A DNA stretch of 38,369 nucleotides from Lachnospiraceae bacterium. GTDB lineage: Bacteria > Bacillota > Clostridia > Lachnospirales > Lachnospiraceae. The stretch covers positions 1-38,369 of the forward strand of contig JAUNGI010000023.1 in assembly GCA_030524525.1 (NCBI GenBank), given 5' to 3'. Shown piece after piece: positions 25,186-36,280 of the stretch. Position numbers and translations under genes: made by a program. Each line of letters starts with the position of its first letter. Within the stretch, counting starts at the first letter, position 1. The notes under the pieces were generated by a model. It was not told where the DNA came from and did not search any database. It saw nothing but the letters and a program-made list of their open reading frames with translations.

Positions 25186-25440
25186 AGTGGATAATTTCGT
25201 GGATATTCATTTAACAGCGTGTGGATAAAGAATTTTTTCGGTTGAAGCCGATTTTTGACGAACGATTTTCATTCTTTTCCGTCCAACCTTTGCCAACTTT
25301 TTTTTCCACGCGGCGAACGGTTTATTTTTGCGGCTTTCAGCGGCTTATCCACATTTCCACTGCCCTTACTACTATTACTAGTTAATTTTTTATTACTTCC
25401 TTATGGAGCGGCGAGGCAAATCCTCCTATCCACAAAAGGA
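25186..25440 (+). promoter_or_regulatory. oriC: oriC core: DnaA boxes, DnaA-trio element and AT-rich unwinding region
   Basis: The dnaA-dnaN gap holds boxes AGTGGATAA (25186-25194), CGTGGATAT (25198-25206) and TGTGGATAA (25220-25228), then the oppositely oriented perfect box TTATCCACA (25345-25353) and CTATCCACA (25426-25434). After the 25345 box come a short GC-rich spacer, then ACTACTATTACTA (25368-25380). This matches the DnaA-trio repeats described in B. subtilis and is followed by AT-rich GTTAATTTTTTATTA. The order box, GC spacer, trio, AT-rich DNA fits the known unwinding module, so melting probably starts near 25381. Confidence 0.88.
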
Positions 25441-25460
25441 AACAGAAAGGAGCTTTTCTT

Positions 25461-26567
25461 ATGAAATTTATTTGCAGCCAATCCGAGCTACTGAATGCGC
25501 TGAGCATTGCTTTGAAGGCAGTTCCCTCCAAAACCTCTTTACCGATTTTGGAATGTATTTTGATGGAGACCGTGAACGACCGGCTCAAAATCACGACGAA
25601 CGACATGGAGTTGGGGATCGAGACGCTGATCGACGCGCAGATTCAGGAACCGGGAAAGGTCGCCCTCAATGCAAAAATTTTCTCCGAGATCATTCGGAAG
25701 CTTCCGGAGGATACGGTTTCCGTGGAAGTAAACGAGAATCGGACGGCTCTGATTTCCTGCGGAAAAGCGAAGTTTACGATCGCCGGACAGGACGGACAGG
25801 ACTATCCGCCGCTTCCCTCGATTGAAAAGAAGGAAGCCGTTACGATCTCACAGTTTATGTTGAAAGAATTGATCCGTCAGACGATTTTCAGCGTTTCCGA
25901 CAATGAAAATAATAAGATCATGACCGGCGAATTTTTTGAAATCAACGACAATGAATTGAAGGTTACGTCGCTGGACGGTCATCGGATCAGCATTCGGAAC
26001 GTAAGGCTGAAAAATAACTACCCTTCCACAAGCGCCATCATTCCCGGAAAGACATTGCAGGAGATCGGGAAGATCCTGCCGGGAGATATGGAGCAGGACG
26101 TTAATTTGTATTTCATGGATCGCTATGTGATGGTGGAATTCAATCAGACGGTGATTTTGTCGCGGCTGATCGAAGGAAAATATTACAACGTCAATCAGAT
26201 GATAAACTCCGCTTACGATACCAAGGTGGTAGTGAATAAGCGCGAGCTGATGGATTGTATTGACCGCGCCATTCTGCTTGTGAAGGAATCCGAAAAGCGT
26301 CCGGTCATTCTCTCGATCCACGAGGAAGGAATTTCTTTGAATATGAACTCCTCTCTTGGAAATATGGATGAGGAGATCACGGTTTTCAAAGAGGGAAACG
26401 ATCTGATGATCGGCTTCAATCCTCGGTTCTTGATGGATGCGCTGCGGGCGATCGACGACGAGGAGGTTGCCATTTACATGACGAATGCGAAGGCGCCCTG
26501 CTTTATTCGCGACGTCGATAATACTTATATTTATTTGATTCTTCCGGTAAATTTCAACGTAAGATAA
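25461..26567 (+). CDS. dnaN: DNA polymerase III beta subunit (sliding clamp)
   Basis: The clamp dimer encircles DNA and tethers the replicative polymerase. The 368 residues (typical 365-380) form three similar subdomains. The opening MKFICSQSELLNAL, the central FSVSDNENNKIMTGEF segment and the ending YIYLILPVNFNVR are typical for the family. AAAGGAG lies 9 nt before the ATG. It is the first gene after the origin core, followed by the S4-domain gene in the order common to Firmicutes. Confidence 0.98.
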   Translation: MKFICSQSELLNALSIALKAVPSKTSLPILECILMETVNDRLKITTNDMELGIETLIDAQIQEPGKVALNAKIFSEIIRKLPEDTVSVEVNENRTALISCGKAKFTIAGQDGQDYPPLPSIEKKEAVTISQFMLKELIRQTIFSVSDNENNKIMTGEFFEINDNELKVTSLDGHRISIRNVRLKNNYPSTSAIIPGKTLQEIGKILPGDMEQDVNLYFMDRYVMVEFNQTVILSRLIEGKYYNVNQMINSAYDTKVVVNKRELMDCIDRAILLVKESEKRPVILSIHEEGISLNMNSSLGNMDEEITVFKEGNDLMIGFNPRFLMDALRAIDDEEVAIYMTNAKAPCFIRDVDNTYIYLILPVNFNVR

Positions 26568-26608
26568 CAATATTCCGCAGGGGAAGCGCTGCGGGTGGGA
26601 GGCTTTCC

Positions 26609-26823
26609 ATGGAAACAATTTATTTGAGGGACGAGTTTATCAAGCTCGGACAGGCAATCAAGTTCGTCGGCTTTGTCGAGAACGGGGTCGAGGCGAAGGA
26701 GGTCATTACCGAGGGCAAAGTCTTGGTAAACGGCGAGGTCGATACGCGCAGAGGCAGAAAGCTTTATGAGGGAGATACGGTCGAATATCAGGGAAAAACA
26801 ATTAAAATCTGCAAGAGGAGAAC

Positions 26824-26827
<4 letters not shown>
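26609..26827 (+). CDS. rlbA: S4-domain RNA-binding protein (YaaA/RlbA)
   Basis: A 72-residue single S4 domain protein with IKLGQAIKFVGFV and VLVNGEVDTRRGRKLYEGD, the classic S4 RNA-binding loop. Relatives in B. subtilis (YaaA) are implicated in ribosome assembly. It sits between dnaN and recF, as in most Firmicutes, and its stop overlaps the recF start (ATGA), indicating coupled translation. Confidence 0.93.
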
Positions 26828-29828
<3,001 letters not shown>

Positions 29829-29842
29829 GAAAGAGGTGCACG

Positions 29843-32419
29843 ATGGACGAACATGTATTTGATAAGATAGACGACGTCGATCTTCAAAAAATGATGGAGA
29901 AATCCTATATTGAATATGCGATGTCGGTTATTGCCGCGCGTGCGCTTCCCGACGTCAGAGACGGTCTGAAGCCGGTGCAGAGACGAATTCTGCATGCCAT
30001 GAACGAGCTGAACAACGGTCCGGACAAGCCGCATAGAAAATGCGCCCGTATCGTCGGCGATACCATGGGTAAATATCATCCGCACGGCGACAGCTCGATC
30101 TACGGCGCTTTGGTCAATCTGGCGCAGGAATGGAACACGCGTTACCCGCTTGTGGACGGTCACGGAAATTTCGGTTCCGTGGACGGCGACGGCGCCGCCG
30201 CCATGCGATATACCGAGGCGAGACTCAGCAAGATCTCGGTTGAGATGCTTGCCGATATCGGAAAGGACACGGTCGATTTTGTACCGAACTTTGACGATAC
30301 CGAGCGCGAGCCGGTGGTTCTGCCCTCGCGTTTTCCGAATCTGCTTGTAAACGGAACTTCGGGAATTGCAGTCGGCATGGCGACGAATATCCCGCCTCAC
30401 AATCTGCGCGAGGTGATCGGCGCGGTCGTTCGGATCATTGACAACCGACTGGAGGACCGGGATACTGCCATCGAGGAAATCCTGCAGATCATCAAGGGAC
30501 CGGATTTCCCCACCGGCGCGACGATCTTGGGTACGAGAGGAATTGAAGAAGCGTATCGCACGGGGCGCGGAAAGATCCGCGTGCGCGCCGTGACCGAGGT
30601 GGAGCCGATGGAGGGCGGAAAGAACCGCATCGTCGTAAAAGAGCTGCCTTATATGGTAAATAAGGCGCGGCTTGTGGAAAAGATCGCCGAGATGGTGCGC
30701 GACAAGAAGCTGGACGGCATCGTGGGTCTGCGCGACGAATCCGACCGGCAGGGAATGCGTGTCTGCATCGAGCTTCGGCGCGATATCAACCCGAACGTGA
30801 TGCTGAATCTGCTGTATAAGCACACGCAGATGCAGGATACGTTCGGCGTGATCATGCTGGCGCTCGTGAATAACGAGCCGAAGGTGCTTCCGCTGCCGGA
30901 TATGCTGCAGCACTATCTGCGGCATCAGGAGGAGGTCGTTACCCGGAGAACAAAGTACGATCTGAACAAGGCGGAGGAGCGGGCGCACATTATGGAGGCG
31001 CTGCTTCGCGCGCTCGATGTGATCGACGAGATCATCCGGATCATCCGGGCGTCCAAGTCCACGCCGGAGGCAAAGCTTGCGCTGATGGAGGCGTTTGCGT
31101 TCGACGACGTGCAGGCGCAGGCGATCGTCGATATGCGGCTTCGCCAGTTGACCGGCTTGGAAAGAGAAAAGCTTGAGGAGGAATACGCCGAGCTGATGGC
31201 GAAAATCAAGGAATATCGTGAGATCTTGGCGGACGAAAAGAAGCTTTTGCTTGTAATTCGAAAGGAGATCCAGCTGATCGGTGAAAAATACGGCGACGAC
31301 CGCCGTACCTCCATCGGCTTTGACGAATTTGATATGAACGCGGAGGATCTGATCCCGGACGATCCCACGATCATCGCCATGACCCGTCTGGGCTACATAA
31401 AGCGGATGAGCCCGGAGAATTTCCATACGCAGAACCGCGGCGGCAAGGGGATCAAGGCGATGCAGACCATCGAGGACGATTTCATTGAGAACATGTTCAT
31501 GACGACGAATCACCATCTGCTGCTGTTCTTTACGAGCCTTGGCAGGGTTTACCGCATGAAGGCGTATGAGATCCCGGAGGCGTCCAGAACCTCGCGCGGA
31601 ACGGTCATCGTCAATCTGCTGCAGCTTCAGCCCGACGAGAAGATCACGGCGATCATCGCCCTGAAAGAGATCGGGGACGAGCGCTATCTGATCATGGCGA
31701 CGAAAAACGGTCTGGTCAAGAAAACGAAGATGAAGGATTTCCGCAACATCCGAAAGACCGGTATTCAGGGCATCACGCTGCGGGAGGACGACGAGCTGAT
31801 CGGCGTGGGAGCCACCGACAATACGCAGGACGTGCTTCTGGTGACGAAGAACGGACAGTGTATCCGCTTTGGCGAACAGGACGTTCGGGCGACCGGACGC
31901 GGCTCGATGGGCGTTTTCGGCATTCGACTTTCGGAGAACGACGAGGTCGTTTCCATGCAGACGACCGGGGAGGGCGGCAATCTTCTGTTCCTCTCGGAAA
32001 ACGGTTACGGAAAGCAGACGGCGATCACGGAATTTCCGAAACAGCACCGGGGCGGCAAAGGCATTCGCTGCTACAAGATCGTGGAAAAAACCGGTAGTCT
32101 GATTGGCGCAAAGACCGTAACGGAAGAGAACGAAATCATTATCATTACAAACGAGGGCATTTTGATCCGGATCCCGGTCAGCGGCATCAGCGTGCTGGGA
32201 AGAAGCACTTCCGGCGTTCGCTGCATGAACGTTGATTCCGACAGCGAGATCAAGGTCGCAAGCTTTGCCAAGGTGATGGAAGCCGAACAGAAAGAGGCTT
32301 CGGAACTGCTCGCGGAAATGGAGCAGGCGATGAATGCCGAAAATAACGAGGTCGTTGAGGATTCCGAGGAAGCGCCGGAAGAAGGCGGGGAATTTGATGC
32401 GGAATCGGAAGAAAAATAG
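29843..32419 (+). CDS. gyrA: DNA gyrase subunit A
   Basis: The breakage-reunion subunit of gyrase. The 858 residues include the winged-helix/tower core with catalytic Tyr123 ([10 protein letters not shown]), and a C-terminal beta-pinwheel with the GyrA-box-like [10 protein letters not shown]. An acidic tail follows (last 30 residues, rich in Glu). In the quinolone-resistance region, [12 protein letters not shown] has Ser84 at the E. coli Ser83 position and Gly88 where E. coli has Asp87. AAGAGGTG precedes the ATG. It is followed by a strong terminator at 32444. Confidence 0.99.
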   Translation: MDEHVFDKIDDVDLQKMMEKSYIEYAMSVIAARALPDVRDGLKPVQRRILHAMNELNNGPDKPHRKCARIVGDTMGKYHPHGDSSIYGALVNLAQEWNTRYPLVDGHGNFGSVDGDGAAAMRYTEARLSKISVEMLADIGKDTVDFVPNFDDTEREPVVLPSRFPNLLVNGTSGIAVGMATNIPPHNLREVIGAVVRIIDNRLEDRDTAIEEILQIIKGPDFPTGATILGTRGIEEAYRTGRGKIRVRAVTEVEPMEGGKNRIVVKELPYMVNKARLVEKIAEMVRDKKLDGIVGLRDESDRQGMRVCIELRRDINPNVMLNLLYKHTQMQDTFGVIMLALVNNEPKVLPLPDMLQHYLRHQEEVVTRRTKYDLNKAEERAHIMEALLRALDVIDEIIRIIRASKSTPEAKLALMEAFAFDDVQAQAIVDMRLRQLTGLEREKLEEEYAELMAKIKEYREILADEKKLLLVIRKEIQLIGEKYGDDRRTSIGFDEFDMNAEDLIPDDPTIIAMTRLGYIKRMSPENFHTQNRGGKGIKAMQTIEDDFIENMFMTTNHHLLLFFTSLGRVYRMKAYEIPEASRTSRGTVIVNLLQLQPDEKITAIIALKEIGDERYLIMATKNGLVKKTKMKDFRNIRKTGIQGITLREDDELIGVGATDNTQDVLLVTKNGQCIRFGEQDVRATGRGSMGVFGIRLSENDEVVSMQTTGEGGNLLFLSENGYGKQTAITEFPKQHRGGKGIRCYKIVEKTGSLIGAKTVTEENEIIIITNEGILIRIPVSGISVLGRSTSGVRCMNVDSDSEIKVASFAKVMEAEQKEASELLAEMEQAMNAENNEVVEDSEEAPEEGGEFDAESEEK

Positions 32420-32443
32420 ACGGTAAATAAAGAAATCGAAAAC

Positions 32444-32486
32444 GGAGCCGTATAGGAGGAAGTTCCTAAACGGCTCTGTTTTTTTT
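32444..32486 (+). terminator. gyrA terminator
   Basis: GAGCCGTATAGGA pairs with TCCTAAACGGCTC (one mismatch) across a short loop, followed by T8 (32479-32486). It lies 25 nt past the gyrA stop. Confidence 0.93.
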
Positions 32487-32549
32487 GTTCCATAGAAAGC
32501 GGCGTTTCCAATAAAAAAATGCTCCGCTAAGGATTGTTCGGTGGCGGAG
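32487..32549 (-). repeat. dispersed intergenic repeat, copy E (reversed)
   Basis: Read on the minus strand it gives CTCCGCC, ATCCTTAGCGGAGCATTTTTTTATTGGAAA and TTTCTATGGAAC, aligning with the 124-bp units at 7591-7920. It is the only copy right of oriC and the only one on the minus strand, so it keeps the same orientation relative to the direction of replication. Confidence 0.75.
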
Positions 32550-32653
32550 ACAAAGCATTTTTCTGGAAAGAAGTTAGTCTGTTTTACTATTTTTGATCTG
32601 AGCGCCAAAAAAGCGAAAAGTTTTACGCAAAAAGGAAAAACGTGCACAAATAC

Positions 32654-32682
32654 TTGACAGACTACAAATAAGGCTGTATATA
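32654..32682 (+). promoter_or_regulatory. promoter of secreted-protein/FtsX cassette 1
   Basis: Perfect TTGACA (32654-32659), 17-nt spacer, TATATA (32677-32682), about 40 nt before the ATG at 32721. Its layout and leader match those of cassette 2. Confidence 0.82.
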
Positions 32683-32720
32683 TAATATATTAGAATAAAT
32701 TCAAAAGAGGAATTTTCAAG

Positions 32721-33143
32721 ATGAAAGGAAAAAGAGTTCTGTTTGCGTCGCTTTTGCTGTTGGCTTGTACGTTTATGATCGGACTGGCTTTTGCCAAGGA
32801 GGATTATGATTTTGAGGTGGAATCAAAGAATGTGAAGGCGTCGGTATGGGGGCGGGTGTCGTATACGGATAATAGTTCCCCTTTGCCGTGGGTAGAGGAT
32901 GTTGTAGATTACAATATCCATCTGATTGGCAGTGATAGCGATCTGATTACGGTAGATAATCAGGCGTGTCTTTATATGGAGGCATACAAGGGAAAAACGT
33001 TTGTTGAATCAAAAGAAGTCTATGTTTGCGATCAGAGACTCAGCGTTAATAACAAAACATGGAAGTTTGCAGATAAGGCTACGGAATTACGCATTAAAAT
33101 TACTATTGACGAAACCGTAGAGAAGAAAACTTTGAGAGATTAG
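32721..33143 (+). CDS. secreted protein of unknown function, cassette 1
   Basis: A 140-residue protein with a signal peptide: Lys/Arg start, hydrophobic core 6-24 and a likely cleavage after Ala-Phe-Ala25. An LLAC sequence at 13-16 could be read as a lipobox, but the hydrophobic run continues beyond it, so ordinary secretion is more likely. The mature domain of about 115 residues appears beta-rich, with alternating polar and hydrophobic segments, two cysteines and no catalytic motif. It has a close paralogue at 35819-36244. The first 50 or so residues are nearly identical between the two, including VKASVWGRVSYTDN, while the C-terminal half differs strongly. AGAGGA precedes the ATG. The FtsX-like gene follows after 59 nt and is presumably the functional partner. 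I recognise no known family. Confidence 0.85.
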   Translation: MKGKRVLFASLLLLACTFMIGLAFAKEDYDFEVESKNVKASVWGRVSYTDNSSPLPWVEDVVDYNIHLIGSDSDLITVDNQACLYMEAYKGKTFVESKEVYVCDQRLSVNNKTWKFADKATELRIKITIDETVEKKTLRD

Positions 33144-33202
33144 TGACCAAACAATGTTCATACGAGTTTCTTATAATCTGCTTATGAAAGGGAAACTTCC
33201 TC

Positions 33203-35671
33203 ATGAAGAAATCTACACAATGTCAGATCGCGATTGATTTTTTGCTGTTAAAGCCCGGAAGATACGTGGGAAACCTCTTGATTTTAGCGCTATCTTTATT
33301 TTCGGTTGGAATAACACTGATTTTTTTGACTCAAACACACTATGTGCGTTTGGGGTTTCAGGAAGCGGTATCGGTTTCTCCAAAGCAGGTTGCGAGATGC
33401 TTTTTTCGTGATATTATAGACCAAGAAGAAACGACAAATGCAAAGAATGACGTTACTGCGATCGAGGAAATTTCTGCTATCGGTTATTTGGAGTGTGCCA
33501 GACTTGAATATGACTTCTTATGCCCGTATACGGAGCTGCAAAACGGACATGCAGTCTCAAATGTAAGCTTGGAGGATGAATGGGGGCGCTATGCCGCGCA
33601 ATTTCCGGAAATTTATCTCATGGGAAGAGATTTCTGGGAATATTTCGATCTCTCCTTGGCGGGGGGAGCCGAACCAAAGAAGGAGCGGGAAGGAAACATT
33701 ACCGAGCTTTATGTTGGCTATGAGCTGCGGAATGTTTATCCCGTTGGGAGCGAATTTGAACTTTTTAACTCAAAGGGGGAGATAACGGGTGTTTGTCGAA
33801 TTTCAGGTGTTCTGAACGCCGGCAGCAGGGTTATGGCTCCGGAGGCGGCTGTGGGAGAAGAAATCGGCGCATATAATACTGATTACATGGTTTTATGGAT
33901 TGAACATCCGGATACCTTCTTTGTCAATGGAGAATTCTTTGTAATTACCGATAGCCCGGAGGACATGAAAACCGTTCAGCGAAAGCTGATCGAGATTGGA
34001 GAAAAGTATCATGTAACTGCGATGGTCAATACGCTCGAAAACGTATTTGCGCAAAGCGAACGGGAGATCCATGCGGACTATGGGCAGATGCAGTATGCCG
34101 TTTTTCTGCTTGCCGTAACCGCCGTAATTTTGCTGTTGGTTTCACAGGTCATGGAGCAGATGGATTTTTCGGAGGTCTACGGCGTTTGGTACGCAAACGG
34201 CGCTTCCAAAAAGGATATGCGCAGAACGCTATTCTATCAGAATCTTCTGCGGTTAATCCCTGCCGAAATTTTTGCGGGAGCAGGAATGTACTATGTGGCG
34301 TGGTATATTTACCAGAAATATCAACAGGGATATCATCACCGTGTTGTTATGCAGCAGATTTTCTTCCACTGGATGCTGCCGGGAATTCTGCTCGCCGGTG
34401 TCTTGATCGTTGCGGCGGCGGTTCTTGTTCCGTTGTTTATCCTGAATCGAAGGAACGCCGTAGAGCTTCTAAACCGCCGCGCTTCGGAAGGAAGGACATG
34501 CCGCCGCTTTTCGAAAGTTGTGCGGGACGGGCGTATGTCGGGGCTGCTGATCTTGGAGATCCTTCTGGTGCTGCTGCTGTTTACCAATGCCGCGATGTAT
34601 TTCCATTCCTATCAATACGCCGGGGAGACGGTAACGCTGAACGGCAGCTACAAAAACCAGCAGACGCTTGGAATCGACGTGGATTGGCAGGCGAATATCG
34701 GCGAGGACGGCTGGACGCCGCAGATACAGGAAAGTACCATTGACGAGCTGCTGGAATTTTGCAGGAGCGTAAAGGACCTGCCGGTTTCCGTTATTCTGTA
34801 TCGAAATTGGATGATCTCCATGCCGCCGGAGTATGCGTCGACAGGGCTGCTTCTTACCGACAGCGAGCCGCCCCAGAGGCTGAGCGAGGGGAAATACGAG
34901 CCTGACCGGCAGGGCATTTATCTTTCCGAGGCGCTGGTACCGCTTTTGGAGACCGACGAAACGGGAGCGTACTTGGAAAGTTTTCACACGAGGTTTCCGC
35001 TGCTTGGAACGGTGGCTGCAAGGGGGCAGGAAACCGAGGATTCGATGTATGTATATTTTCAGACCTTGGAGGAGGCAACGCAGCGGGAAATCCTGACAGA
35101 AATGGTCCGGATGTGTATTGACGCCTCCTACTTTGAACCGCTTGCCTTGGTGGTCGGAAGCAACGACGCGGAGATCGGCGATACGGTGGAAGCCGTTCAG
35201 GCAGCGCTTTCGAGCAAGACGATGATCTCCTGCAAGGAGCTGGAGACGGAGGAGGCGATCGCTGCGATCTCGGGAAATCAGGACATTATGCAGGATCAAG
35301 CGTTGTTCCGGCTGCTGGTCATCGGTATTGTAATGTTTTTCTGCATGGTCAGCCTGCTTCAGGTGCTTTCACTTTGGATGGAACGGAAGCGGGAGGAGAT
35401 CACGATCCGCTGGGCGGTCGGAATGAAAAAGCGGCAGATCCTCGGCGCGCTGATGCAGGAAATGCTTTGCCTGATGGGGGTCTGCCTCCTGTTCGGCGGC
35501 TTCGTTGAGCTGGCGGTCTGCTGGGGCGTGAAGCGATACTCGTTCCTTGTTGCGGCGGGCTATCTGGCGGCGGCATCCGTCGGGACGTTCCTTGTGTTTT
35601 CGGCGCTTTTGGTTCACGTATTCCGCAAAAGCACCCGGAGCATGGAGCTGGCGGTTCTGCTGCGGGAGTAG
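33203..35671 (+). CDS. large FtsX/MacB-type membrane protein, cassette 1
   Basis: An 822-residue protein built as two FtsX-like halves. Helix 1 (about 22-42) precedes extracellular domain 1 (45-293), then helices 2-4 (about 297-317, 346-367, 391-413). Helix 5 (about 446-463) precedes extracellular domain 2 (464-697), then helices 6-8 (about 701-724, 752-772, 781-805). After helix 2 and helix 6 come the cytoplasmic segments VWYANGASKKDMR and EEITIRWAVGMKKRQI, which match the usual FtsX/MacB coupling region. Such permeases normally pair with a MacB/LolD-type ATPase, but none is in the window. Two-gene units of a small secreted protein and a large FtsX-like protein also occur in lactococcin-972-type bacteriocin loci, where the large protein is tied to immunity or export; the likeness here is in layout only. 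AAAGGG precedes the ATG. Confidence 0.88.
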   Translation: MKKSTQCQIAIDFLLLKPGRYVGNLLILALSLFSVGITLIFLTQTHYVRLGFQEAVSVSPKQVARCFFRDIIDQEETTNAKNDVTAIEEISAIGYLECARLEYDFLCPYTELQNGHAVSNVSLEDEWGRYAAQFPEIYLMGRDFWEYFDLSLAGGAEPKKEREGNITELYVGYELRNVYPVGSEFELFNSKGEITGVCRISGVLNAGSRVMAPEAAVGEEIGAYNTDYMVLWIEHPDTFFVNGEFFVITDSPEDMKTVQRKLIEIGEKYHVTAMVNTLENVFAQSEREIHADYGQMQYAVFLLAVTAVILLLVSQVMEQMDFSEVYGVWYANGASKKDMRRTLFYQNLLRLIPAEIFAGAGMYYVAWYIYQKYQQGYHHRVVMQQIFFHWMLPGILLAGVLIVAAAVLVPLFILNRRNAVELLNRRASEGRTCRRFSKVVRDGRMSGLLILEILLVLLLFTNAAMYFHSYQYAGETVTLNGSYKNQQTLGIDVDWQANIGEDGWTPQIQESTIDELLEFCRSVKDLPVSVILYRNWMISMPPEYASTGLLLTDSEPPQRLSEGKYEPDRQGIYLSEALVPLLETDETGAYLESFHTRFPLLGTVAARGQETEDSMYVYFQTLEEATQREILTEMVRMCIDASYFEPLALVVGSNDAEIGDTVEAVQAALSSKTMISCKELETEEAIAAISGNQDIMQDQALFRLLVIGIVMFFCMVSLLQVLSLWMERKREEITIRWAVGMKKRQILGALMQEMLCLMGVCLLFGGFVELAVCWGVKRYSFLVAAGYLAAASVGTFLVFSALLVHVFRKSTRSMELAVLLRE

Positions 35672-35751
35672 GGAATGTGAAATTTATTTTGGATTTCAGC
35701 GTCAAGAGCGCAGAAAATTTTGAAAGGGAAAGAGAAAATGAAGCGAAACAA

Positions 35752-35780
35752 TTGACATGTCAAAAATAATCATGTATATA
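35752..35780 (+). promoter_or_regulatory. promoter of secreted-protein/FtsX cassette 2
   Basis: TTGACA (35752-35757), 17-nt spacer, TATATA (35775-35780): the same hexamers and spacing as cassette 1, in a related but diverged flank. No terminator is seen after the first FtsX-like gene, so read-through is also possible. Confidence 0.82.
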
Positions 35781-35818
35781 TAGCATATGAAAATAAATTC
35801 AAAGGAGGAACTTTTAAG

Positions 35819-36244
35819 ATGAAAGGAAAAAGAGTTCTGTTTGCATCGCTTTTGCTGTTAGCTTGTACATTCATGATCGGACTTGCATTCGCCAAGGAGG
35901 ATTATGATTTTGATGTGGAGGCGAAGAATGTGAAGGCGTCGGTATGGGGGAGGGTATCGTATACGGATAACACATCTATTTTACCGGTGATAAAGGATGT
36001 TATTAATTACAATATTCATCTGATTGGGACGGATAAGGGGTTATTTACACAGCGCAATGCGGCTGAGTTGGAAATGAGTGCTTATAAGGGAAATGTAAAA
36101 GAAAAAACAAAAACAATACGAGTTTATAAAGGAGAAGATAATGTAACAAATGGAGATCCTTGGAAAGTTTCCAACAGTGTTACCGAACTAAGGGTGAAGA
36201 TTGAAATAGACGGAACCATAGTAACACGCAGATTAACGGATTAA
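35819..36244 (+). CDS. secreted protein of unknown function, cassette 2
   Basis: A 141-residue paralogue of the protein at 32721-33143. The 25-residue signal peptide is identical, and the mature N-terminus is nearly so (KEDYDFDVEAKNVKASVWG). From about residue 52 the two differ widely apart from short anchors (YNIHLIG, AYKG, TELR). This copy lacks the two mature cysteines of copy 1. AAAGGAGG precedes the ATG and is stronger than in copy 1. The partner membrane gene starts 36 nt downstream. Function unknown. Confidence 0.85.
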   Translation: MKGKRVLFASLLLLACTFMIGLAFAKEDYDFDVEAKNVKASVWGRVSYTDNTSILPVIKDVINYNIHLIGTDKGLFTQRNAAELEMSAYKGNVKEKTKTIRVYKGEDNVTNGDPWKVSNSVTELRVKIEIDGTIVTRRLTD

Positions 36245-36280
36245 CAAAGTATAGTTTGCATAGAAAGGGACGCGCCTTTT

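Noticed and set aside
32721-33143. Assignment of the secreted proteins as lactococcin-972 bacteriocins
   Set aside because: Only the gene layout is similar; I cannot see the characteristic mature sequence, so no family name is given.
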